Counted from the stretch's first letter, positions 11,705 to 24,621 are shown. The stretch is DNA of 64,000 nt from Phylloscopus collybita (GCA_027886175.1 JAJNNQ010000075.1:2521001-2585000), one strand, 5' to 3'. Numbers and translations: made by a program. Notes: generated by a model from the sequence alone, not told the origin.

Positions 11705-13021
11705 TTCCAGTGATTTACAGCTATCAGTGATGCAGTGCCTGGGGGAGAGGCAGCTGCTGCCCCCCCACTGTTGGGTCATGGTCAGAAATATTTTCTGATT
11801 CAACCCAATATGCCCAGTTTATACTGGGAAGATGGGCCTGAAGCTTTTTTGAAGGCTAATTGTCCAACTTTGGTGCTGATTTGCTGGGCTTTAATTAAAG
11901 AAAAAAATAAGTTCTTTCAGATCATCGGGAGCACTGACTTTAGTGTGGCTTAATGACACTCATTTGATGTTTCGCCATCATCCCTATTCATATCCAAATG
12001 AAGGAAGCTTCCTCAGTGTGGCTTAAAATATCTAATTATGGATTTCTGGCTTCAAATGGGACCATGTAGGTTTCCCAATCATTCCCTGTAGTTTTCCAGC
12101 ACACTGTTTTATCTCAAAAGCTCATAACAAGGCTGGAATATCTCCTCTGATGACAATTCCACAACTTTCATTGACAATTACTTCTAATCCCAGAATGATT
12201 GTTAAGTTATGATATTTCTTCTCATGTTACTTTCAAGTCCTCGTTAGTGAAGTCCCCCTAGTTTTGCACACCCTGATTTGTTCTGTTTATGGGCTCCACT
12301 TGACTCAAAGAGATGCTTGAGTCCTTCTACACCAACTCTTTAAGCAATGGATGCCTCCTTTTCTCTGAAAAGAGGCTGCTCAACTTATTTTTAATTACCA
12401 AAAGCCTATATACAAAATTTTCATCTTTATTTCATATCTCCCCTCTCAGCTCTCTTCTAAAGAAGCACCATATTGGGATAACTTCAGCATTTGTAGTCTA
12501 ACTCGTTAGTGTTGTATAGATTATTATATTTTTTTTATAAGTACTCCCCTTTGAGTAGCCATGTAATTTTTTTGGATGTTTGAGGCCGACAGAGGAAGAT
12601 TTTTTTTTTGTTGTTTTCAGTTATTAGGTTTTGCATGTGCTCAAAGATTTATTTAATCACACATAAAGAACTTAGGCTGTTTGTCTTAAAAAAGGACAAC
12701 CAAGAGGTGACTCTATTATGGCTTAAATATCTCCACAGGGAGAAATACCAGGTAGTAAAGAGATCTTTAATTTAGTAGAGAAAGACATAACAAGAAACAG
12801 AGCCCAGAAGCGAGAAACATATAAATTCAAATTAGAAACAAGACATGAATTCTAAAACATGTGAAAAAAATTAACAGCGGCTAAAATTCCCAATGGTCTT
12901 GGTGAATGCTCCATCTTCCTGGGCTTTACAGGCCATATGCAGGTGGTTTCTTTCTGGAAGGTGTTTTTCAAAAATATGCATTTTGGTTTCATCACAGGAC
13001 AAACAGGAAAAGAAAAAATCT
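11705..13021. other. Unique AT-rich DNA
   Basis: No recognised element. The T8-T9 runs near 12530 and 12600 are the only low complexity. Confidence 0.6.
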
Positions 13022-13149
13022 TGGGTTTTTTTGTTTTTGTGTTTGGTTTGTTTTTTGGGGTTTTTTTTTTTTGGTTTTTTTGGTTTTTTTGTTTTTGTTT
13101 TTTTTGGTTTGGTTTTTTTTTTGGTTTTGTTTTGTTTTGTTTTGTTTTG

Positions 13150-13180
<31 letters not shown>

Positions 13181-13186
13181 TCAGAA
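13022..13186. repeat. T/G low-complexity tract ending in (TTTTG)10
   Basis: Almost pure T with single G, GG or GGGG interruptions. It becomes a perfect TTTTG pentamer array at 13125-13174 (10 units) and ends in 'tttttttcag'. It yields spurious Phe-rich frames in all three forward phases. Confidence 0.96.
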
Positions 13187-13534
13187 GGCTGTAGAAGATG
13201 TTTTAATAATTCTTTTGGGTCTTGAAATTTGTGAAATATTTGATTGACAAGACAATCCTGTTGCTATGGATATTATGAGAAAAACTGACAACAGCAGGGT
13301 GGGAACTTAGTTGTGAGACAGATAGCTTGATGCATAAAGGGTCAGAGCAAATTTAATTTCTGTGTGACACATACACACAGAACCTGTCTTCACTAACAGA
13401 AATATATAGAAACAGGCACACTGAGGAGAAAAAAAAACCTCACAGAAGCATATGGGCCATCCTGCTCCCAGATCTCGCTCTGGATATAAGTGGGTGGAAG
13501 AAAAAATAGTGTAGGGTAGATATTAATTCATATA
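13187..13534. other. Unique spacer
   Basis: 348 bp between the T/G tract and the CR1. No feature recognised. Confidence 0.6.
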
Positions 13535-13945
13535 CTCACAAAACAGCCTAGGTTGGAAGGGACATCAAAAGACCATCTGGTCCAAGTTTCCGTGGGAAAG
13601 GGGGCCCAGATGGGGTCGCTCAGCACCCTGTCCCATCCCATCCTGACAAACCCCTTGTGAGGTTGTGTTGTTGGTTGATTGTTCTCACTATGAAAATTTT
13701 CTCCCTTACATCAAGACCTCTCCCATTGGTACCCATTTCTCCCCACCTTCTGCAAGTGGCTCCTCATGAAAAGAGAGACTCTGTTCTCCTTGAGCCACCC
13801 TCTAGGTGTTGGAATATTGTGGTGAGGTCTTCCTGAGCTTTCTCTTCTCCATGGGAGACATCAAAACTCCTTCACTATTTCTTCACAGGACAGGTTCTCC
13901 AGGCCCTTGATCATCCTTCACTCCTCTTCAGCAGTTTTGCCAGTT
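13535..13945 (-). mobile_element. CR1 LINE tail, about 410 bp
   Basis: The complement of the CR1 3' UTR: 'cctaggttggaagggacatcaaaagaccatctggtccaa', 'gatggggtcgctcagcaccctgtccc', 'tctcccattggtacccatttctccccac', 'gtggtgaggtcttcctgagctttctcttctcc' and 'ggttctccaggcccttgatcatcc'. This subfamily differs from the 1847 and 30190 copies. Confidence 0.9.
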
Positions 13946-14871
13946 TTGAATGCCAAACTTCTGTGTTGGATTTCATTTTCTACAGAAGAATGATTTTAAT
14001 TTTGCTTTAAGAGTCTCAGTCTATCAATCTGAGCCACACATGGTAAATTTTCAAGATAATTTTGAATGTTAATCCTATCCTTTTAAATCCTTTAATAACC
14101 TCTTTCTTTTTAATTCCTGAAGTGCCTTTCCAATAGCATCTTCTGCATTTCTAGTGAAAATACTAAATATATAAAATTCAGAAGCAGATGCTATTTGATT
14201 TTTCCCTTAAATTCCTCAACATCATTATAGCCAGCTGCACACCCATTTTACAGTAGTTACAAGGAAAATGCATTTTCCCCTCTTTAAATCCTTCAAAAGA
14301 GAATTCTGGAGATAAAAGGGTGTGGGTCTGGGTCCCTACCTTTTCAGTTAGACATATTTTGCTAAAAAATAACAAGGAGAAAGGGAAGATCAAAGTTTTG
14401 TGCTGTAGATGCTTAGAGATCTCAATAGCAGCAAGTTCTTGAAAGAATTTGCAGTTTTGTCTGCTAATCTTGTAAATATTTCCCTTTCATTCAAGGTTAA
14501 AGAAGAACCTGTATAAATCAAGAGCTGCCTCAGATTTAGGATGAAGTGCTTTGCCATGACATGCAAGGACATGCAAAGACATGGTGCAGACAGTTACTGC
14601 AGGAGAAATGAGCAAATAACAGTCTCACTTGCTCTTAATTTCCTTTTCCTTACTTTGGCAAATATGACATGGAAAGAAATTCAAATTTATCTAGTTGAAG
14701 TTGCTTCCTAAACTGGTCACAGTCAATTTTATGTGTTCTCTTTCCCTTTGTTCTGCTTTGGTCACTCTGTAGCTCCTTTCACCAAATGAAAAATAAAATT
14801 GAACCCCTTAATATGCAACAAACACGGGGGTTCTAAACCTTCCTTTGCCCACTTTTAAAAGTCTGATCCAT
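13946..14871. other. Unique AT-rich DNA
   Basis: No element recognised. Frames at 14178-14393 and 14390-14572 (minus strand) are short and featureless. A small direct repeat of 'gacatgcaa' lies at about 14558-14582. Confidence 0.55.
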
Positions 14872-15090
14872 CATAGAATTGTGGAATCTCTGAGGTTGGA
14901 AAAAACCAACAAGATCATCAAGTCCAAGCTTCAATCAAAACCCACAAATGACACATTAATGTGCCACATCTGCTTTTTTTTTTGAACCCTTCTGTGGATG
15001 GTGACTCCACCACTTCCCTGGGGAGCCTTTTCCAGTCCTTGATGAACCCTGGCGCACCACTAATAACTGAAGAAACATTTCCTACAGGTT
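14872..15090 (-). mobile_element. CR1 LINE tail
   Basis: 'catagaattgtggaatctctgaggttggaaaaaaccaacaagatcatcaagtccaa', then 'gtggatggtgactccaccacttccctggggagccttttccagtcc' and 'gaagaaacatttcc', is the complement of a CR1 3' UTR. The right boundary is approximate. Confidence 0.9.
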
Positions 15091-16874
15091 CACTTCCATT
15101 TCCCAGGATGTTTTGGTGCTGCTGTCAAGCATTTGTTGTAACACCTGATCCTTTGGGACAAAAGCCTCCAGAGTACTGGGACAAGGGGACTCAGCAGCAG
15201 TGCAGTTGTCCATGCTTAGCCTGACAGATCAAAATACTGCAGGAAAAGAGGATTTCATTCCATGTGTTGTGAGGACTGGCACAGTTGCTCATGCAATAGA
15301 GACGTAACGACACCTCTGGGTTATACACACAATTATTTCAGTGTAAACACAGGAAAACCTTGCTTGCATAAATAGTTACCCACAGTTCTAACTTGCTCTG
15401 CTCAGGTATTTACCTAATTTGAAACAAGAAAGGCAGTCATTATGCATTAAACTCTCCCAGGACACAGTGAACAAGTTTTCCCCGAATAATTGTGGAGATA
15501 ACTCTGAAAAATTGGTCTTGGAGTGCCTGTAGCAATAGATACATTCATCATGAGAACGCTACCAAAATGCTATATTTAAACTTATCTAAGACTCTGAGCA
15601 TGTGGGAGTCTTATTAATGCAATTGTATTTGCAAACACAATCTAGTTAAAGAAGAATGGAAGGAATATAGATTATTCTTCCCCAGGGAGAGAGTAATTTT
15701 CTCCAGAGGCTAATAAAGAAATGATCTACACCCAGAAGATTATTTTTCTAAGTTAGTTGCACTCAAAACTTCATAAATAAATAAAATAATATTTAGTACC
15801 GTATTAATTGGTAAGAAAAACACTTTCAACACACATCAGACATCTGTAATATGTTTTTCTACACACCCATATTGTAATACAGATAACGGATTTAATTAAT
15901 GCTTATTTGTTTGCAGAAATGTTCCCATCCTTTATTTTAATGGCATCCATCATGGAAAGCCATCTGCTGTTCACAGGGATGTTATTTATATTTCTACTGA
16001 GATTCCATTTAAGTGTAGAATTATCAAATTATTTGCTATCAGATGTTAAAAAATACTTATTTCCTCCAAGTTTATTTGAAATGAAACTTGCTCAAGGTCT
16101 GATAATCTCTGCCTGTTTCAGACTCTAGATTTAATCAGTTTAAAGACTAAAATAAAAATAAGTCAATTATTTCAATTTTTTATACATAACATGCATATGA
16201 TAATGTCAAAATATACAGAAATAGGGCACACACCTTCCTCCCTAGAGCAAGTCATCATTTCAGACTGGCTACTGAGGTTTTCCCATGCAACAGGGGTGAA
16301 TTTGAATCCTGAAATCCTACATGATGAAGGCAGCACGAAAAACTGGCAGCTACCTGAGCTCCACCTTTAAAAATGCGTACCAGAATTACAGGAATTGAAT
16401 AACTTTAGCCCTTGTACATATTTTCAGGAATATGACACTTCATTTTCTTATCCCAGGTAACTGTTATAACTAATCAGACATTTCTATGGTGATGATAACA
16501 AAGGTTTTCAGAACAAAATGTGTCACAGGGAATGTTTCTAACCACAGGATGGATTGGGACTCAGCTGAGCATTGAAGTCAGAGATATTCAAGCTGAGTAT
16601 TAAAAACAGGGAGCAGGTGACACAAGAAACAAGCTTGTACTGTGAGGCGGAAAACACAACACCCAGGATCTCATTTCTACTTCTAATGCTGTCATTTTTT
16701 ATTCACTTCCCACTGGAACAGATTCCTGTGTAACAGAGGGTGAAGAGCTGAGTGCAGGTTTTGGTGTCAGATGTTCAACAGATCCATCTTCCTATCGAGA
16801 TGTATCTGTGTGTGAACATCAGTCCTTTTCTTGGAGGTCTGCAGCTGCTTTGCAACTTCCTCATGAGGAAGGTC
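15091..16874. other. Unique AT-rich DNA
   Basis: 1.8 kb with no recognised gene or repeat. It includes very AT-rich patches near 15770-15800 and 16130-16210. The 73-codon frame at 15907-16128 is hydrophobic but has no family match that I recognise. Confidence 0.6.
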
Positions 16875-17150
16875 CCTGCTCTCTGGTGAGCAGTGACAGG
16901 GCCTAAAGGACTGGCTGGGGCTGTGCCAGAGGAGGTTTAGGTTGGATATTAGGGAACAATCCTCCATCCACTGAGTGGCTGGGTGCTGGAGCAGGCTCTC
17001 CAGAGAAGTGGTGCCAGCACGAAGGCTTCCAGAGCTCAAGAAGTATCTGGACAGCTCTCTCAGGCACAGGGTGGAATGAGGTGCCCTGTGCAGGAGCTGG
17101 ATTTGCTCATCCTGATGAGAACCCTCAACTCAGGATGTTCTAGGACTCTT
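16875..17150 (+). mobile_element. CR1 LINE tail
   Basis: Sense CR1 3' UTR: 'gtgagcagtgacagggcc', 'gtgccagaggaggtttaggttggatattaggga', 'gctggagcaggctctccagagaagtggtg', 'tatctggacagctctctcaggcacagggtgg' and a 3' end 'caactcaggatgttctaggactctt'. Confidence 0.88.
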
Positions 17151-17233
17151 ATGACTAAACTGGAGAGTCACAGGAACATGTGGTTCGTTGTATGGACGTT
17201 GTATGGACGATTCTCTCATGTGGTACAGTCCAT

Positions 17234-17275
17234 GTTTCCAGGACTTTTCTTTTTTCCAAGAAAAGTCCTGGAAAC
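17234..17275. repeat. Perfect 18-bp inverted repeat with 6-nt loop
   Basis: Left arm 17234-17251 (GTTTCCAGGACTTTTCTT) and right arm 17258-17275 (AAGAAAAGTCCTGGAAAC) are exact reverse complements separated by TTTTCC. The stem is neither A/T-only nor a simple repeat. Confidence 0.97.
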
Positions 17276-17404
17276 CTTGAATACCAACTTCAAAATTCAG
17301 TCATGTGCAATTATCATGAATAGCAAGCCTAGAGTAACCCACAAGTTGTTTTTTTTTTATTTATTATTTCTTTTTTAAAACAGGTAGAAAAAGAACAAGG
17401 GAGA

Positions 17405-17522
17405 AGAAGGCCAGGCTGGTTGGAGCTTTGAGCACCTTGGTCTCATGGAAGGTGTCCCTGCCCATGGTTGCAATCAGATGATCTTTAAGGTCTCTTCCAA
17501 CCCAGGCCATTCTAGTATCCTG
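17405..17522 (+). mobile_element. CR1 LINE 3' end
   Basis: 'ggccaggctggttggagctttgagcaccttggtctcatggaaggtgtccctgcccatgg' then 'tgatctttaaggtctcttccaacccaggccattct'. This is the sense CR1 tail, about 120 bp. Confidence 0.92.
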
Positions 17523-18374
17523 TGAAAATGTGAAAATATGAAAATATGAACTCTTCAGACCGAGCTCTGCAGGCATCACTGTGAAAATCCCAGACTGTGT
17601 GGAAAAATGACAAACAAGGAGTCCTTAGTGGCTCTGGATTTCTTACAACCTCACTTGTCTGGAAAATCTGCTTGAAGCTTTTTGTCTTTTCCAGCTTGGA
17701 TTGTGCACATTTTGTCTGAAATGATGACTATCCCACCAGGCAAGGACTTTTCTCAGAGGCAGCAATTGAAATTGAGGCTGTTTGTTCTTCTGTAACTCTT
17801 CTAGATATGCATTTCTTCCTCCTTGTGGCAATTGAATCATACATTGATAAGGAATAGCATTTTAGATTTCTGTTTTGCTCATTAATTCTTTTTCAGGTGA
17901 GGGTTATAAAAGGAGGTTAAAAGACAATGAGATGAGAAAAAAAATCCTAATGCAACGTAGGTTTTTTGTTTAATTTCTAATTAAATAAATAATATTTATT
18001 CCTCTCTGTGTTACTGGATGTTTACAAGTTTTCTTGTAAGAAAAGTCAGAACTTTAAGTTTCCTCTGATCACAGGAGCATAGACCTCACTCAGCTCTTGA
18101 GCCTGTATTTGCATTAATGAAACAATGTACTGGAGGTTATAAAATCCTGTTGGGAGTCTGGATTTACCAGTTTGAATTCTTTCCCATGATAATAATTTTT
18201 AGCAGCTTGGTCTCATCTTAGTGGCCTGAAGGATAGAAAAAACTAGCTCAGAACCATTTTTTAAAGATGATTTTTTTTTAATTATGAATTATTAAATTTT
18301 TATGCTGTTCTATTTGAATTGTCATTTTTTTGTGTTGTCATTTTAGATAATTAACTCGATGTTGTCTTCTGCTT
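17523..18374. other. Unique AT-rich DNA
   Basis: Nothing recognised except a small run of 'gaaaatat' repeats at 17524-17548. Confidence 0.6.
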
Positions 18375-18470
18375 TGTTTTTTTTGGTGGGTTGTTTTTGG
18401 TTTTGTTTTTTTGGGGGGGGTTGTTGTGTTTTGTTTGTTTGTTTTTGTTTGTTTGTTTTTGTTTTTGTTT
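18375..18470. repeat. T/G low-complexity tract
   Basis: T-rich with G runs, including an 8-G run near 18413-18420, followed by GTTT and GTTTTT units. Same character as the tracts at 13.0, 40.1 and 43.4 kb. Confidence 0.93.
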
Positions 18471-18599
18471 CATGTCCAAAATATTTTAAGGTTTTGGGGT
18501 TTTTTTAAACAAAAGCATAAAGAATTATAATATTAACAATGGTATTAATAGTAGATTTTTAATGTTGCCCAACTCTGAGTCAGCTCCTTAGGGAGTGGC

Positions 18600-18713
18600 A
18601 TGTTACCTCTCAGGCACAGGTGGAATTCTTGGGATGTTCTGTGCAAGGCCAGGAGTTGGATTCTATGATCCTTGTGGGTCCCTTCCAGCTCAGGATATTC
18701 TGTGATTCTTTGA
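18600..18713 (+). mobile_element. CR1 LINE 3' end
   Basis: 'ctctcaggcacaggtggaattcttgggatgttctgtgcaaggccaggagttggattctatgatccttgtgggtcccttccagctcaggatattctgtgattct' is the sense CR1 tail with its octamer-like terminus. The 5' limit is uncertain, and 18560-18600 may also belong. Confidence 0.93.
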
Positions 18714-19311
18714 ACTGTAAGGAACTGGGAGAAATCAAAACAAAATAAATGGAAGCCCAAGAAAAGTCAAAGGACACCTTCCAGCTGACCTAGGAATAAA
18801 TCATAAATGAATCTCTCTGCCTACACTTTAAATAAATATTCTGTATATTACTCCTGTGCTTCTGAGAATGATTAATCAAGACTCAATGCTGTGATGATGT
18901 GGCAGACATATTTAATCACTAAAGCAGAATAACAAAGTGCAATCAATATTGTAATGGAGGATTTTTTAGCCCACTAGATTCAAAGTGCCAGCCAGATTAG
19001 GCAGTAAAGCAGGGGATGTTCTGCTTCAGTACCTCATTTTCTGTGTTTCTGAGCGATGTTACTTTTCTCCCTATATAATGCATATTTCAAAATCAAACTC
19101 AGAGATCCTCTCAAATTGATGCTGGGAAGAAAAATATTTTTATCAATAATTACTTTTTGGTTTACTGGTTGTTTGTGGGATACAGTTATTTCTTCAATAT
19201 GTCTGTTTTGCTGTGTAAATATATTTTTCTGTGGTCTCTGCAAGGACTGGGATGAGGAGTTCAATGTTTAAAAGAAGATGCAGCAGACTTTCAATCACTG
19301 ATTTTATTAAT

Positions 19312-19340
19312 ATAAAAATTAAATTAAATTAAATTAAATC
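19312..19340. repeat. (AAATT)n microsatellite
   Basis: 'aaaattaaattaaattaaattaaat' gives about five units of a 5-bp A/T repeat. Confidence 0.9.
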
Positions 19341-19403
19341 ACTTTTTTTATCTTCACAGAATTGTGCTGTCCCCCTATATATTTCCTATGTATGAAACTA
19401 GTA

Positions 19404-19455
19404 TAATGATAATAATAATAATAATAATAGTAATAATAACAACAACAACAATAAT
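19404..19455. repeat. (AAT)n-(AAC)n compound microsatellite
   Basis: 'taatgataataataataataataatagtaataataacaacaacaacaataatg': about twelve AAT-type triplets, then four AAC triplets. It gives a poly-Leu frame on the minus strand. Confidence 0.95.
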
Positions 19456-20763
19456 GTTGTTGAAGAGTAATTTTGTAAATATTTTACAAAGACAGATAGG
19501 GCTGTTATAGGATTAATGCTACTTCCTATGCAGAAATGTTGAGGAAAGCAGGAAAGTAATTTTATGACAACCTTAAGTACCCACCATCCCAAACTGGAAT
19601 GTTAAGAGCAATTCCATTCTATCTGAGAAAAAAGATGCCAGCAGCATGGAGATGACTGAGAAGATAAAGAGAGTTATCTGTCCAAATAACATCCCAATCA
19701 ATATCAGAATAAAATCTGTAGTTATGTCTGCTTGCTCAGTGAAAAACCACTTTAACACATAAACTTTGATACCATCCAAATACATAAAATAGCAGCCTAA
19801 ACATACTCATGCCTAACTAGTCTTTCTTCTTGAAGGGATGCAGTCTAATGAAATTTAAGTTAAATTTAAAATATGTTGTGTGTGTTCAGAGGAACTATGA
19901 GGTCTGATTGTTTTTAGCTCTGCTGTGTGGATTCTCCCGTCTCTGTTGAGATGATTGATCTCACAGGATGTTGAGAACCCCACTTCAAGTTTCTCACTGG
20001 GTTCAATAATCCATTTTCAAAATTTTTCAGACTTTTTACCTTCAGGAGCTGCATCTTTCTGATGAATGGGCAGAGTGAAGCAACATCATGGACAGACAAA
20101 CAACACATCCGAGCAAATGCACTTTCTTTAGAGAAAAGGGAGAAAAAAAAAATTTCTTAGCAGGTACAGTTGGCTCAGCCTCCTTACCCTAGGAGAGAAG
20201 TCACTAAAATTCAGGCAGATTTAAGGAAACCAGCCTCTTTTACATGGAAAATTGCTGGCCATTTGCAGTTTTCTGCTAAGTGGGAACAAATAAGGCAGGG
20301 AGCTCTCAAAGCAGCAGGGAAGGGAGACAGAAAGATTTAAAAAGTTTTTCAGGAGAAAATGGAAAATGTCCTGGCAGGTAAAACAGAAAGCAAGGTTTCA
20401 CAGTCGTATCTGAGGAGTCTCTCATCTCTCAGAGCCTGAGCTGGGCTCCTGTTGTGCCAAGTCCTGACCTGGAGCAGGTAAGACCAAGTGTATTTGCCTG
20501 AAAGTCTTTATAATATCTGCCTACTCATGGAAAACTGAACTGGGTAGTTCTTTGAACACTGAGCAATCTCAGGCACAGGGAATGGTCTTGGGAAATCTCC
20601 AGTGGGAAAGATCAAGGAGAGGTAGGATGTTGCTGGTGCAATGCTGCTTCAAAACAGTCAGGGAAGAGAGAGCACTTGGGTTTGGGGATAGAACGGTCCA
20701 AGGCAAGGTCTGTGTCTCTGCCTGTAGCTCCCCACCCTTTCTGAGTTTATCCTGAATATTTTC

Positions 20764-21182
20764 AGTGAATCAGGGAAATGGTTTGCATTGGAAAAGGCCT
20801 CTGAGCTCATTGAGTCCAAATGTTAACCCAGCACTGCCAGGTCCAGCATTAACCCATCTCCCCAAGTGCCACGTTTTCTAAATACCTTCAGGAATGGTCA
20901 CTCCACCACTTCTCTGGCCATCCTTTCATTGTCCAGATGCCTGGCAGTCCTTTTGGTGAGGAATTGTTTCCTAATATCCACTTCCTTTCATCCTAACACT
21001 TCTTACCTGGGAGGAGAGCCTGACCCCTACCTGGCTGCACTCTCCTTTCAGGGAGTTGTAGAAAGCAAGAAATTCCCCCACTGAAACTCTTTTTTTTTCC
21101 AGGCTAAACAATCCCAGTTCCCCCAGCTGCTCCTCCCAGGACTTGTACCCCAGCTTCACTGCCTTTCTTTGCACATGCATTT
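20764..21182 (-). mobile_element. CR1 LINE tail, about 420 bp
   Basis: The complement of a CR1 3' UTR: 'gaaatggtttgcattggaaaaggcctctgagctcattgagtccaa', 'cactgccaggtccagcattaacccatctccccaagtgccac', 'tccaccacttctctggc', 'cagggagttgtagaaagcaagaa', 'caggctaaacaatcccagttcccccagctgctcctcccaggacttgt'. The longer reach shows the part just downstream of ORF2. Confidence 0.9.
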
Positions 21183-23287
21183 ATTGTGGTTCCTTCAGGA
21201 AGCTATAGGGTGATAATTCAATTTTAGGAGTGAGAGCAACTGCTGCAAACCAGATTTTTCCACACCACAGGCTGAAAAAACACATCCCAGTGAAGGAGAA
21301 ACAACAACCTGAACAGCTGGTTTTTGTAGCATGCTGGGAGGCAAAGATTGAAATATCCAAGACACTGTGGTCCTGCTAATATATATTCTGGAAAGCTGTG
21401 CTTTCACTCCTGGAAATTTGGAGAGATGTCGTCTTCATACAGAATTATTTTTTTATAATTTTAATGGTTTTTTACATATATTCTGAGTGGTTAAGAGCAC
21501 TTCATTCAATAATAAAATTTGTGGAGATACAGCGTTTGAGCTGTAAGGAACTGCCTGCAACAGGGAATTTTCCAGTGTCTGCTGGGCTCTGTGTCCCCTG
21601 CTCACCAAAAACATAAAGAGCTCCCCAGAGTAAAACAAATCCCTGTAACAAAATTTGGGGGCAACAGGACTGAACTTTAAACAAATACCCCAAATTATAA
21701 TCACTGGTTTTCCCCATGGAGCTGTAGCAATAAGTACAAAAAAATAAAAGATGCTTTTGAGGTGTTTCCAAAGGATCTGAGAAGTCTTTTCTGCACTTCC
21801 TTTAATTCACGTGTCAACAGATGGAAACAGCCATCCTTGGGATGGACAAGTATTACGATGCTGTGTTAAATGGCAAGTCCAACAAAACTTCTTTCATAGT
21901 TTTATTGCATTAAATGCAAAGTGAGCTCACTCAGGGTGGTAGTGGTGTATCTCTTACTAAAACAACAAATTTTTTTTCCTCTTTTTTCATATTATTAGCT
22001 CAAAACAAGTTAAACCTGACAGATAGAAGATTGCATATCTCCTGCACTTAGGAGCTCTTGCATCACAGGCACAACGAATGCTGTTGACAAAATTGATCTG
22101 AAAATAAAACTTGTGCCACTGAACACCTGCAATAGCTAATATTAGGATCTATAAAAAGACCCTGCAAAGTCAGTAGGATATTTAGCTCACTATTTACTCT
22201 CTCAGAAGGCAGAGCAGCGTCCAATTCTGCGTCCAAGAAACAGCTGCATGTGTAGGTGTGGAGTATTCCAGAAATATTCCAACCAAAGGCAAAGAGAGGC
22301 AGCTGGTTGTCACAAAATTATTTCAATACATAAAAAGAAAATTGGAGGTCAGTGTGTCTGCATTTATTCTAGACCCATGACTTGACCTGTTGGACAGAAG
22401 GAGGTGATCGCTGTCTTCTTTGCTTCAATCAGCTTTAGAAATATGAAAAACAAAACACAGCTAAAATGAAGAATTAAAAGCTATAAGTGTATTTTATTAG
22501 ACACTTAGTAAATTGCAGTTCAAGAAAGGCCACACTGGTTATTAGCCAGCCTGGGCTGCCAGGAAAATGTTATAAAAGTTATAAAAGGATGACAATTTCT
22601 AGGTAGACATAGAAATATAAACAAAGGAAAGGTGGACAGAATTACAGCAATCAATATACAAATCAAAACAATCAAAACACAGGGAAATACTTGATTTAAA
22701 GAACTATGGGTTAGGTGTGAGCCAATCTTGCACATACCAAAAACAAAATAAAGGTAAGTGATGTTACTGGACCTTTTAGGAATTGAAGTGGGAGAATTGA
22801 TGGCAAAGGTAAAGAGCTATTTGTAAAATAATTAAATAATGTAGGCAGTGCTAGAGAATGACAAAGGACATCTCATTCTACTCCACCAGAGGCTGGAGTG
22901 GATGCTCAATGTCTACCACAAACACTGAGAGGTCCTAAAAAATCATTAAAAAGTTTGAAAATAGACATTTGAGAAGTCTGCTGGAAAGTTCCTGTGTCTT
23001 CAGCAAACCCTGGGGAAATAATCCTGGTCAGTGTTGTTGCTGAGAGTGGTCTGTGGGATCTAAGAGGATGCTTAGTCCTTGTGTTACCATGTGAGGTGAC
23101 ACTGGTATTGTACAGCAAGATGATTTCCTGTTGGGTAGAAAGAAAAAGAAGCAGGAGTAAAGCACTAGAAGTGGTTTTCCAGAGATTCTGCACAACATCT
23201 ATTTTTGGTGGAACACCTGATCTAGCACAGAACTCAGCCCTACTTGTGCAGTATTATTGCAATCCTGGATGATATTCCTGATCTTAC
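21183..23287. other. Unique AT-rich DNA
   Basis: 2.1 kb without a recognised element. Repeated short words occur: 'ttataaaag' twice near 22569-22586 and 'tattcca' at 22264 and 22276. The minus-strand frame 21502-21771 (89 codons) is not recognisable. Confidence 0.6.
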
Positions 23288-23572
23288 ACCCATGGAATCA
23301 TAATGTTTGGGAAAGATCTCCAAGATCGAGTCCAGCCTGTACCAGACATCACCTTATCACCAGACCAGACTCCTGAGTGCCAGTTCCAGTCATTCCTTGA
23401 ACACTTCCAGGGATGGGGACTCCACCACCTCTCTGGACAATCCCTTCCAAAGCCTGACCAGCTTTTCACCCATTTCAGAGAAGAAATTCTTCCTGATGCC
23501 AAATCTGAACCTCTCCTGGCACAGCTTGAGGCCGTTTCCTCTTATCCTGACACTGGCCATCTATTTCCAAAC
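23288..23572 (-). mobile_element. CR1 LINE tail
   Basis: 'atggaatcataatgtttgggaaagatctccaagatcgagtccagcctgtacc', 'gaacacttccagggatggggactccaccacctctctgg' and 'gaagaaattcttcctgatgccaaatctgaacctctcctggcacagcttgaggccgtttcc' form the complement of a CR1 3' UTR subfamily. Confidence 0.92.
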
Positions 23573-24621
23573 CTAAACACAGGTTAGGTCAGATTAGGGT
23601 GTGAGTGCTGACCTGACCAGATAAGGCCTCTTCAGATATAGAAAATCTGAACTGATTTTTAGATATAGGATGTTTCTGAATGCTTTTTTAGACTTTGGGG
23701 GAAAAAAGTTTCCTCATTCTCTAAAGGAATAATTTGGGACATGAGAAGAGTTAGATTCCACCCAAGATGTGTTTGTCTTCTTGTCTCACCTCAGTTCCCC
23801 CCCTAGGAAAAGCGTTCACCAGTTCTTCTGTAAAATCTGTTCTCTTATGAGGATGAATTTATAAAAGTTGTGAGCTAATGGTAAGAGAGTGCTTACACAT
23901 ACATTAGAGAAATTACAGTAAGCAACAGTCAGACACATTCAGTATCATCCTCTGCCAGTCTTTCTCTTAAAACAGAGGTATAATTACTTTTATCTCCCCC
24001 CTACTGTGCTTTGAAATCTCCATGTCTGGAAGTATTCATCTATTCCAGGGCTGGATCGCATTTGTACTTGAAAAGGAGTCAGTTTAGGAATAACTTACAG
24101 GACTATAGCTCAGCTGCAACAGTTTTAATGAAGAAGTGCCAGAAAAACAATGAAGACAGCTTTTGATTAATGTAGGAACTTCAGTTCCATAACTGTCAGA
24201 ACTTCATGTGTTGTCATCATAATGAAAATATAATGGATGTGATCACGAATGCCATCCATCTTCCATTCTTTGCACACTGAATTTAAACCAAAGTTTTCCG
24301 GGGATATTTTTTTTTATTTTTATTTTTGCTCTCACTTATTTTTTGGAAATATTTTCTCTTGTTAGAATTCAAGTGGAAGGAAAGGGGCAGTAAAGGTCTT
24401 TGAGACTGGGAATTAGGACTCAGGCCTGAGAAAATTAAGAGCAGATTAAAAATATTGTTCTTGATTAGTTAAGAAAGCTCAGAAGAGGAGAGAATTCTAG
24501 GAGAGGTGAAGTGACCTTTGAATGAAAGAGGCAGGAAGAGATGCTTCTTCTAAAGTCTTGCTTGAACAAACAGATTAGTGGCACAAATTGCTCTGTGAAC
24601 ACAGGAGCTCATGAAGTTTCT
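23573..24621. other. Unique AT-rich DNA
   Basis: No recognised feature. A T-rich patch lies at 24307-24328. Confidence 0.6.

Larger units (their letters stand above)
18714..20763. other. Unique AT-rich DNA with two small microsatellites
   Basis: Apart from the two microsatellites listed below, nothing is recognised. Frames of 60-76 codons at 19034-19271 overlap on both strands and have no known domain. Confidence 0.6.

Noticed and set aside
13175..13186. Splice-acceptor-like TTTTTTTCAG after the T/G tract (also at about 40337-40346)
   Set aside because: No downstream exon-like frame, and a T-rich tract gives such a motif easily.
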